From contig RAZD01000016.1 of assembly GCA_003612525.1 (NCBI GenBank), forward strand, positions 1-64,000: a stretch of 64,000 nt of DNA, read 5' to 3'. Positions 17,632-26,000 of the stretch are shown one piece after another. The position numbers and the translations under genes were made by a program. Origin of the DNA: a bacterium C-53 (GTDB lineage: Bacteria; Bacillota; Clostridia; Lachnospirales; Lachnospiraceae). The stretch's first letter is position 1; every line of letters starts with the position of its first letter. The notes under the pieces were generated by a model. It did no database searches. It had not been told where the DNA came from and saw nothing but the letters and a program-made list of their open reading frames with translations.

Positions 17632-19343
17632 ATAAAGAGCAGCTTACGCTTGGTTCCTTATTCGACGGCATAGGAGGTTTTCCCTATGCCGCCTCTTTTT
17701 ATGGAATCAGACCTTTGTGGGCCAGCGAAATCATACCAGAATGTATTTCTGTGACACAGAAGCACTTTCCTGAAATGGAACACGTTGGCGACATTACGAA
17801 ACTTTATGGCGGCACACTGCCGCCCGTGGACATCATCACCTTCGGCTCCCCCTGCCAGGACCTGTCCGTGGCATCAGGCAAGCGGCTCGGCCTTGCCGGG
17901 GAGCGGAGCGGCCTCTTTCTGGAGGCTGTCAGGATTATCAGAGAAATGCAGGAGGCAACCAATGGAGAATACCCGAAATTCGCGCTCTGGGAAAATGTCC
18001 CCGGAGCCTTGTCAAGTTCTTCCCGGCGTGACTTTAAGGCTGTGCTGGAAGCGTTCACAGAGGCCGAAGTTCCAATGCCTGGTTCTGGACGGTGGGCAAA
18101 CGCCGGAATGGTACGAGGCCGAGGAGCTGACCTCGCTTGGTGCGTGTATGACGCCCAATATTTCGGAACGGCACAGCGGCGCAGGCGTATCTTTCTTATC
18201 GCAGATTTTAGAGGCCAACGCAGCGGAGAAATACTCTTTGTCCCCAAAAGCCTGTCAGGGTATTTTGCGGCGGGCGGAACGCCGCGGCAAGGACCTGCCG
18301 CCTATGCTCAAAGCGGCGCTGGAACAGCAGGCGCGGGGGATGTGATCCCCGCCATCTCCATGCGTATCCGCTGTGGCTGTGAGGGCGGCGGCAAGGGGCC
18401 GCTGCTCCAGATAGAAAAAAGCGGCACTCTGGCAACCGGAAATGACCAGTATCTCTTTGCGCCGAAGGACGCGGTAGAGATACTCAACGACCAGGGCGGC
18501 GATTCCCTCTGCGTGGAGAAAGGCGGCGTATCTCCTACCCTCCGCAGCCAGACCCACGGAAATCTGCCAATCACCGCATACGCCATCCAAGGCTCCATGA
18601 TTGGCAGGGCGGACGGGAACGGACCGCAGGGTGACGGAATCAACGAGAATGTGTCCTTTACCCTCAACACCATCGACCGCCACGCTGTCTGCATGGCGAC
18701 CGGTCAGACCAACGCTGAAATCATGACAGAGAAGTCCCCCACGCTGGTGGCAGGGCATGAGCAGCCCATCGTGACCCACCCGCAGATTGCCGGGACGCTC
18801 TGTGCCTCCGGCGCGGGGCTTTCCCGCCCTGCCGGACAGGGGAACGAGCTGGACTTCTGCGTGATGAGCGCAGGCTTCAAGCACAAGGCCGGCTGCCAGT
18901 CCGGGAGCATCGGTTTCCAGGAAGAAACTGCCCCCACCCTTCTGGCGGGCCAGCAAAGCGCCGTGATGAAAGCCTGTTTGATTGGCGGCGCGGCTGTGAT
19001 GGAGGGCCAGACCGCCGCCGTTGACTGCCGCAACCTCCGGGAAACCGATGAGGTCAGCGGCACGCTGCTGGCAAAAGCGGCCTCCGGCGGCTACTCGCTG
19101 AATTACCAGAATCCCGTCCGCACCGGGCTTTGCGTGAGAAGGCTCACCCCCACCGAGGCGGAGCGTTTGCAGGGCTACCCGGACGGGTGGACGGAGGCCG
19201 GCGCAGATGGCAGCCCCATCAGTGACACAAAGCGTTACCAGATGTTAGGCAATTCTATCGCTGTCCCCTGTGTTGCGTATATTATGCAGGGCATTACAGA
19301 CGCCGTTAATCAGGCGTGTGAAAAAGGAGGGAAAAAGCTATGA
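17628..19343 (+). CDS. DNA (cytosine-5) methyltransferase
   Basis: 571 residues from TTG 17628 (AACGGAGGAAAG upstream; TTGA overlap with topB). Motif I LGSLFDGIGGF, motif IV with catalytic Cys GSPCQDLS, motif VI ENVPG, motif VIII QYFGTAQRRRRIF, and motifs IX/X near the C terminus (RRLTPTEAERLQGYP and QMLGNSIAVP). The segment between VIII and IX (about 210-500) is long and holds about seven Ser/Thr-x-Thr-Leu-type repeats, resembling several target-recognition modules. No restriction partner is adjacent, so it is probably an orphan that masks ICE DNA from host restriction. Confidence 0.9.
   Translation: MNKEQLTLGSLFDGIGGFPYAASFYGIRPLWASEIIPECISVTQKHFPEMEHVGDITKLYGGTLPPVDIITFGSPCQDLSVASGKRLGLAGERSGLFLEAVRIIREMQEATNGEYPKFALWENVPGALSSSSRRDFKAVLEAFTEAEVPMPGSGRWANAGMVRGRGADLAWCVYDAQYFGTAQRRRRIFLIADFRGQRSGEILFVPKSLSGYFAAGGTPRQGPAAYAQSGAGTAGAGDVIPAISMRIRCGCEGGGKGPLLQIEKSGTLATGNDQYLFAPKDAVEILNDQGGDSLCVEKGGVSPTLRSQTHGNLPITAYAIQGSMIGRADGNGPQGDGINENVSFTLNTIDRHAVCMATGQTNAEIMTEKSPTLVAGHEQPIVTHPQIAGTLCASGAGLSRPAGQGNELDFCVMSAGFKHKAGCQSGSIGFQEETAPTLLAGQQSAVMKACLIGGAAVMEGQTAAVDCRNLRETDEVSGTLLAKAASGGYSLNYQNPVRTGLCVRRLTPTEAERLQGYPDGWTEAGADGSPISDTKRYQMLGNSIAVPCVAYIMQGITDAVNQACEKGGKKL
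17962..18345 (+). CDS. Overlapping ORF inside the methyltransferase gene (+1 frame)
   Basis: 127 residues in a second frame of the methyltransferase gene. ATG 17962 has AGGAGG at 17950-17955, spacing six. The product ends with a well-formed helical domain: FLSQILEANAAEKYSLSPKA followed by CQGILRRAERRGKDLPPMLK. I remember this SLSQIL...LSxKACxGILRRAxxRGKxLPxxL pattern as conserved in phage and ICE proteins near cytosine methylases, yet the same bases encode motif VIII in the main frame. It is either an overprinted gene or the remnant of a fused one. Expression is unproven. Confidence 0.5.
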   Translation: MENTRNSRSGKMSPEPCQVLPGVTLRLCWKRSQRPKFQCLVLDGGQTPEWYEAEELTSLGACMTPNISERHSGAGVSFLSQILEANAAEKYSLSPKACQGILRRAERRGKDLPPMLKAALEQQARGM

Positions 19344-19630
19344 GCCATCAAAAATTATTGTTAGTGGAACAGGAAACCATCCTCCTCTACAACCAGGCGG
19401 AGCCTGCCGCCCAGGTCTATACCCATGACCCAAAGCTGATGAAAAAACTGGACCGCCTTGCCGGTAAACACCCGGAGCAGATCATCAAAAAGGACGCCCA
19501 CAACTTCATTGTCCCCAAACGCTGCGTATCGGTCCGGGAGCCGTACAGCGAAAAGCGGCGCAAAGCCGCCAGTGAACGCGCCAGGGCCGCAGGCTATAAG
19601 CCGCCGTTGAAATCCTCCTCCGGTCAATAA
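19340..19630 (+). CDS. Small conserved ICE protein (paralogue of 9166-9447)
   Basis: 96 basic residues, with start overlapping the methyltransferase stop (ATGA) and GGAGGGAAAAAG upstream. It shares the EQETI--YN-AE--A-VYT-D---MKKLD-L pattern and the PK--VS-R-P block with the nested element's small protein. No known function; the Lys/Arg-rich C terminus suggests nucleic-acid contact. Confidence 0.7.
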   Translation: MSHQKLLLVEQETILLYNQAEPAAQVYTHDPKLMKKLDRLAGKHPEQIIKKDAHNFIVPKRCVSVREPYSEKRRKAASERARAAGYKPPLKSSSGQ

Positions 19631-19632
19631 GC

Positions 19633-22600
19633 ATGGGCGGGAATGTCTTTGAAACGGTAAAGCAGTCCATCACCACCAGAGAAGCGGCGGAACACTATGG
19701 AATCGAGGTAAAGCGGAACGGCATGGCCTGCTGTCCTTTCCACGATGACAGGACGCCCAGCCTGAAATTGGACCGCCGCTTTCACTGTTTCGGCTGCGGG
19801 GCGGACGGAGATGTGATCGACTTTGCCGCCAGACTGTATAACCTCTCCCCCAAAGAGGCGGCGGAAAAACTGGCCCAGGATTTTGGCCTGCTCTATGACA
19901 GTCAGGCGCCCCCGAAGAAAACCTATGTCCGTCAAAAGTCCGAAGCGCAGAAGTTCCGGGAATCAAAACAGCGGTGTTTCCGCGCTCTGGCAGACTACGC
20001 CCATCTGCTGCGGGGCTGGGAAACAGACCTTGCGCCCCTGACCCCGGAGGATGAGCCGCACCCCCTTTTTGTGGAGGCGCTGCACCAAAAGGACTATGTG
20101 GAGTACCTTCTGGACTTTCTGATGGAGGATGGCATCGAGGAACAAAAAACATGGATTGCAACACACATAACAAAAATCATGGATTTGGAAAGGAGAAACA
20201 AGGAAATGGCAGAGAAACCTACCAACCGGGAGCGATTGCGGGAAATCACCGAGGGCATTGAGCAGAACATCAAGGAACTGTTTGAGAGCGAAAAGTATAT
20301 GCGCTATCTGTCGGTGATGTCCCGGTTCCACCGCTACTCGGTCAATAATACCATGCTGATCTATATGCAAAAGCCGGACGCGACCCTTGTGGCTGGCTAT
20401 AACAAGTGGAAGAACCAGTTTGAGCGCCATGTGAAGAAAGGTGAGCGCGGCATCACCATCATCGCGCCCACACCGTATAAAAAGAAAATCGAGGAGCAGA
20501 AGCTGGACCCGGACACCCACGCGCCAATGCTGGACGCAAACGGCAGGGTGGTCATGGAGGAAAAAGAGGTGGAAATCCCGCTGTTCCGTCCGGTCAAGGT
20601 CTTTGATGTGAGCCAGACGGACGGAAAGCCCCTGCCCTCCCTGGCGGCGGACCTGTTCGGGAATGTCCGGCACTTTGAGGCGTTTATGGAGGCGCTGAAA
20701 CGCTCCGCCCCGGTTCCCCTTGCGTTTGAGGAAATGGACGCGGATACGGACGGATATTTTTCTTCCAGCCAGCAGCGCATCGCCATCCGCCAGGGCATGA
20801 GCGAGGTGCAGACGGTTTCCGCCGCTGTCCATGAGATCGCCCACAGCAAGCTGCACAACTTCGATGTGCCGGACAACCCGGATGCGCCCTTGTATCAGGA
20901 AGTGGAGCTGTTTGGACAGCCAGCCCTGTTCTCCAATGAGCGGATTGCCGCAGACGATCTGCCGGACGGACTGTTTTGTTATGACCTGCGCGGTTCCGAC
21001 GATGACCCCGGCGCTCCGGTTGCGGTAGAGGAACGGGTTATCGTCAACCATGCTGGTTCCGTCATAACCGCAAAGCCGCTGGAACTGCCGGAGGAAGGGC
21101 ATCTCCCGCTGACCGATGAATCCGGCCTGGACTTTAACGGCGGCGAAAAGACTGCACAGCGGTTTTTGCAGGACCATAAAAAGGACCGGCGCACCGAGGA
21201 AGTGGAGGCCGAGAGCATCTCTTACGCAGTCTGCCAGTATTATGGGATTCAGACCGGCGAGAACAGCTTTGGGTACATTGCGAACTGGAGCCAGGGCAAG
21301 GAGCTGAAGGAACTGCGGACCAGCCTGGAAACCATCAACAAGACCGCCGGTACTCTGATTGCCGATATTGACCGCCATTTTCAGGAGGTCTGCAAGGAGC
21401 GCGGCATTGATCTGGAATCCGGGCCGGAGCAGGACGCCGGAAAAGAAACCATACAGACGGAAAGCCCGCAGGCCGATACGGAGAATCCAGAGGTTTCCCC
21501 TGAACCGGAATCCTCCTGGAAAATCCCCACCGAACTGCCGGAGCAGGACCCCTCCATGTTCCGCTATTACATTACCCAGGAATCGCTGGATGTGGGAACC
21601 TATCCTTTGATGGACGGGAAAACCATCACTGAACTTGCCGCGCCGGTAAAGGTGGAACAGGATTCCATCACTGCCTTTGGCTGTATCGACTATCCCCAGC
21701 CGCTGACCGCCGAGCAGGAACGGGAATACGCCCTTTTGCCCGCCAGCCAAAACCCGCAGGCGCTGGATTCCATCGGCCATGCCGCAGAAGCCGCCCAGCT
21801 GCCCGACGCGCCGGAGCAGACGCTGGATGAATACCCGATGCCGGACCCTTTGCTGCGGGAGGACGATCTGAAAAACTGCGGCTATCAGGACGGGGATTTG
21901 CTGCCCCTCTCCAAAGAGCGGGCGCTGGAACTGTTTGAGCAGGATTTGACGGTGTACGCGGTGGTGGACGGAGGCGGTGCGGAAATGCTCTTTGACCGGG
22001 AGGAATTTGAATCCCAGCTTCCCGGTACGGTGTTTGCCCTTTCCCGCGAGGAATGGGAGGAAAGCCCAGCCTTTGACGCACTGGTGCAGGACCGGCAGAA
22101 CCGCCAGCAGGAACGGGAGCAGGCGTTTCTCTCCCATGAGGGGGACTGCTTTGCCATTTATCAGATAAAGGACGATGACAGCCTGCGGGAGATCCGCTTT
22201 GAGGGGCTGGACTGGCTCAAATCCATCGGGCGCGAGGTGGAGCGTGAGAATTACAACCTGATCTACACCGCGCCCCTTTCCGGCAAAGATACGCCGGAAG
22301 TTGTGGCGGAGCAGCTGTTCTACCGCTTCAACAACGAACACCCCAGGGACTATCACAGCCCCTCCATGAGCGTCAGCGACATTGTTGCCATCCGCAGGGA
22401 CGGCGCGTTATCCTGTCATTACTGCGACAGCTTTGGCTTTCAGCAGATCACCGGTTTTCTTGACGCGAACCCGCTGAAAAATGCGGAAATGTCTATGGAG
22501 GACGATTACGGCATGATTGACGGGATCATCAACAACGGCCCCAAGGAGCCGACCGTAGCCCAGCTGGAACAGCAGGACAGAAGCGGCCAGCCGATCTCCC

Positions 22601-22734
22601 TGATGGATTTGGCGGATGCGGTCCACCGGGAGGAACAAGACAAGCGGAAATCGGTGGTGGAACAGCTCCACCAGCAGCCGAAGCAGGAAAGCAAAAAGAC
22701 AGCGCCGAAAAAGAGCGCGGAAAGGGAGCTTTGA
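19633..22734 (+). CDS. Primase zinc finger-ArdC-YodL/DUF4316 fusion protein
   Basis: 1033 residues. The N terminus is a CHC2 primase zinc finger (ACCPFHDDRTPSLKL...FHCFGCGADGDVIDF, about 31-66). Residues ~190-340 are an ArdC-like ssDNA-binding domain (SRFHRYSVNNTMLIYMQKPD). A metalloprotease-like helix HEIAHSKLH sits near 400. YodL and DUF4316-like regions occupy about 820-1010. ArdC proteins protect incoming single-stranded DNA. In relatives I remember, the primase part and the rest are separate genes; here they are in frame, with ribosome site AAAGGAG and ATG 20206 at the fusion point. The gene itself has no clear ribosome site and starts two bases after the previous stop, so coupling is likely. 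Confidence 0.8.
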   Translation: MGGNVFETVKQSITTREAAEHYGIEVKRNGMACCPFHDDRTPSLKLDRRFHCFGCGADGDVIDFAARLYNLSPKEAAEKLAQDFGLLYDSQAPPKKTYVRQKSEAQKFRESKQRCFRALADYAHLLRGWETDLAPLTPEDEPHPLFVEALHQKDYVEYLLDFLMEDGIEEQKTWIATHITKIMDLERRNKEMAEKPTNRERLREITEGIEQNIKELFESEKYMRYLSVMSRFHRYSVNNTMLIYMQKPDATLVAGYNKWKNQFERHVKKGERGITIIAPTPYKKKIEEQKLDPDTHAPMLDANGRVVMEEKEVEIPLFRPVKVFDVSQTDGKPLPSLAADLFGNVRHFEAFMEALKRSAPVPLAFEEMDADTDGYFSSSQQRIAIRQGMSEVQTVSAAVHEIAHSKLHNFDVPDNPDAPLYQEVELFGQPALFSNERIAADDLPDGLFCYDLRGSDDDPGAPVAVEERVIVNHAGSVITAKPLELPEEGHLPLTDESGLDFNGGEKTAQRFLQDHKKDRRTEEVEAESISYAVCQYYGIQTGENSFGYIANWSQGKELKELRTSLETINKTAGTLIADIDRHFQEVCKERGIDLESGPEQDAGKETIQTESPQADTENPEVSPEPESSWKIPTELPEQDPSMFRYYITQESLDVGTYPLMDGKTITELAAPVKVEQDSITAFGCIDYPQPLTAEQEREYALLPASQNPQALDSIGHAAEAAQLPDAPEQTLDEYPMPDPLLREDDLKNCGYQDGDLLPLSKERALELFEQDLTVYAVVDGGGAEMLFDREEFESQLPGTVFALSREEWEESPAFDALVQDRQNRQQEREQAFLSHEGDCFAIYQIKDDDSLREIRFEGLDWLKSIGREVERENYNLIYTAPLSGKDTPEVVAEQLFYRFNNEHPRDYHSPSMSVSDIVAIRRDGALSCHYCDSFGFQQITGFLDANPLKNAEMSMEDDYGMIDGIINNGPKEPTVAQLEQQDRSGQPISLMDLADAVHREEQDKRKSVVEQLHQQPKQESKKTAPKKSAEREL

Positions 22735-22735
22735 T

Positions 22736-22951
22736 ATGGGACACTTTACCTTTGAAGAAATGAATCTGATGTGTATTTACAACACCGGAACCCGCGCCGG
22801 ACTGATGGAGAGCCTGACCGAGATGCGCGGCTATCTCTCGCCGGAGGAAACGGAGCTGATGGAGCTGACCGACAGCGCCCTTCATAAGCTGCGCGCCGTG
22901 ACGGACGCGGAGTTTGACAGTCTGGAACTGTACCCGGACTTTGACGAATAG
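22736..22951 (+). CDS. Small acidic ICE protein
   Basis: 71 residues (MGHFTFEEMNLMCIYN...), acidic and helical, starting right after the fusion gene with AAAGGGAGCT upstream. Small proteins of this kind regularly precede the giant methylase-helicase in this ICE family. No function is recognised. Confidence 0.65.
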   Translation: MGHFTFEEMNLMCIYNTGTRAGLMESLTEMRGYLSPEETELMELTDSALHKLRAVTDAEFDSLELYPDFDE

Positions 22952-23027
22952 GAACCAACAGACCGGAGGGGCTGGCGCTGTGTCGCCCCTTCCTTTTATC
23001 CAAAACCCGAAAGGAGGGCCGAAAACA

Positions 23028-26000
23028 ATGGCAACCAAAGCGCAGATGTACGCACAGATGGCCGACCATGCGGCGGTGCAGCTTACTTCCAGCTGGAATG
23101 AGTGGATGCGGTTTCTCGACACAGCCTCCAGGCTTTACAAATACCCCTTCCACGACCAGCTGATGATCTACGCCCAGCGCCCGGACGCTACCGCCTGTGC
23201 GGAGTATGACCTGTGGAATGACAAGATGGGCCGCTATGTCCGGCGCGGCTCCAAGGGCATCGCCCTGGTGGACGATTCCGGGGACCGGACCCGGCTGCGG
23301 TATGTCTTTGACATCTCCGACACCGGAACCCGCCCGCACTCCCGCACTCCCTGGCTCTGGAAGATGGAGGAACGGCATATAGATTCCATCTCCGCCATGC
23401 TGGAAAACCGGTATGGGGTGGGCGGCGATGATTTAGGCGGGCAGCTGACCGAGATCGCCCGCAGGCTGGCCGGGGAATACTGGGCGGACAACGGGCGGGA
23501 CTTCCTTTACATCGTTGACGATTCCTTTTTGGAGGAGTACGATGAACTTAACATCGAAGTCCAATTCAAAGCCGCCGCCACCGTCAGCATCGCCTATTCC
23601 CTGATGTCCCGCTGCGGGCTGGCCCCGGAGCAGTATTTCACCCACGAGGATTTCATGCCGGTTTTCGATTTCAACACACCGGCCACCGTTGGGGCGCTGG
23701 GAACGGCGGTCAGCCAGATCAACCAGCAGGTGCTGCGGCAGATCGGCGTCACCATCTTAAATGCGGAGCGGCAGGCCGCTCAGGAAAGGAGAACAGAACA
23801 TGAAGAACAATCTGACTTACAGCCGGAACGGGGACTATCTGATTCCCGACCTGCAACTGACAGAACAGTCCGAAACGCCCCTGGGCAAGTACGGCAGGAT
23901 GCGGAAAACCTACTTGAAGGAACACCGGCCCATCCTTTACAACCGTCTGCTGATGAGCGAGAAGCTGTACCCGCACCTGTTGGAGATCGACCGGACCGCG
24001 AACAGCCGATTGGAGCAGCTGATGCCCAAACTGGCGCAGGCGGCGGGCGTGACCGAGGAACTGAAAGCCCGCGACATGATGCAGTGGGTGGGCCTGATGA
24101 ACAACTGCAAGGCCCAGGCGGAGGAGATTCTGCTGGCGGAACTTATCAACAGCTGACCTTAAACCTGTTTCTTTCCGAAGCAGAACAGATTCAGAATATT
24201 GATGAAGCAGAGAATGTGAAAGCATCCTCTGCTTTTTCTTTTGCCCAAAAGGACATCGACCATACAGAACCGCCCCAGCCCGCGCTGGAAGAATTGCTGG
24301 AACAGTACAAGCCGGTTGTGACCGCCGCCATCATGGAGGATACGGCATACCGCAACGCCTGCGGTCATACTGACCATGAAAACGCTGTGATTGAGGGCAA
24401 TGCCGCTGTGCGCCGCGCGGTTTTGGATTCCGGCGATATACAGCTTATCAAACAGTATTCGGATGTACCGGATTTCCGCCACCGTCTGCACCAGGAGGTG
24501 GTTGACGAAACCTATCCCCAGCTCCATGAGCTTCTGCGTCCGCTTTCCCAAGATGATATTGACGAAGCCCTCCGCGCATGGAACGGGGATATGGACAGCA
24601 AACGAGCCGTAGTCCGCTACATGGAGAACCATGCCAGGGACAAAGACACCGCCGCATGGCTGTCCCAGGAGTACGGCGGTCCTGAAAATAAAAACCTGTT
24701 CGTTGTCCGAGCCGGAAGCCCTGAAACAACCGAACTTCCCTGGTCCAAGGTACAGCGCCGGATCGCCCAGCTTATCAAAGAGGATCGCTTTTTTACAGAG
24801 GCAGAACGGGACAATCTGGACGATATAGACCCTATCGCAATCCGGGAAAATCTGGCCCAGCGCGGCATTGTAAACGGGCAGGTAGTGGAACCGGAAAAGC
24901 TGGACAATGACCCCTTTATCCAGCAGGTGATGGCTGATGTGGAGCAGATTGCCGCCGAAGAAGCAGTACCGCGCTTTTCCGTTGTTATGACCAGCGATGC
25001 GTTTCCCGACCCGGAAGATGCGTTTGCTGTCTGGGATAATCAGACCAATGATTACTATACCGCCTCCGATGGAACGGTACGGACATTTTCAAGGGAAGAA
25101 GCTGCGGAGCAATTCCTGGCCGGGCTGGAACCACAGGAGGTAAATGCGAACCGGCAGGAAGAACCGGCACAGGAAACAGCTGGAGCCACCCCCGCTGCGG
25201 ACGAACCGGGAACACTTCCCCGCAACCCGCTGGCATCGGCTTATGGAGTAGGGGATTTTGTTTTTCTGGAAGATACTGAGTACCGCATCACAGATTTACA
25301 GCGGGGCTATGTCCAGCTGAATGACCCCGCGCTGGCTTACCCCATTTACCGGACGGAAAGCAAAGAACAGTTTGAACGCGCCATCCGGCAGGACCCGCGC
25401 AACAGCGCCATCACCGACTATCTCTCCGCCGATCTGGACCAGTTTTCCCCGGATTTGCGGGAAGTCCTGACCGGGGAGGGCGGTTTGCTGGATGCAGGGG
25501 TAAAGGAAGATATAGCGGCGCTGCTCCGAAGCGGCGCGGGAAACCCGGCTATCGCCCAGCATCTTTCTCAGCGGTTTGCAGGTACAGTGGAAACCATGCA
25601 GCTGGAAACCGGAGATACGGCGGATTACCGAACCTCCGCAAACGGCATGGAAGTAGAGATTCTGCGGGAAGATGAAACGGTACTGGCAGCGATGTATGAA
25701 AGCTGGGAGCCGCTTGCCGCTGCCTTGCGCGCCCTCTACCAGCAGGAACTGGACGGATTCTCCCACGAACCGGCACAGCCAGAAGAACAGCTGGCAGAGG
25801 AACAGCCGGATTTTGGGAATCCCCCTGCGCCAGAGCCGGGGTCGCAGATCACCATTACCCCCGTCACCCGTTATCCGGGCGAACAGAACCATCTGCCCTA
25901 TGATGTGGAGATTCATACCCTTCACATAGGGGAACCGGAACCCACCCCTCCCCAGCCGACTGCCGGGAACTTCCGTATCACCGACATTCATCTGGGCGAA

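Noticed and set aside
19963-22356. 797-codon minus-strand ORF
   Set aside because: It lies opposite the primase-ArdC gene; long antisense frames are common in GC-rich genes, and the sequence shows no domain.
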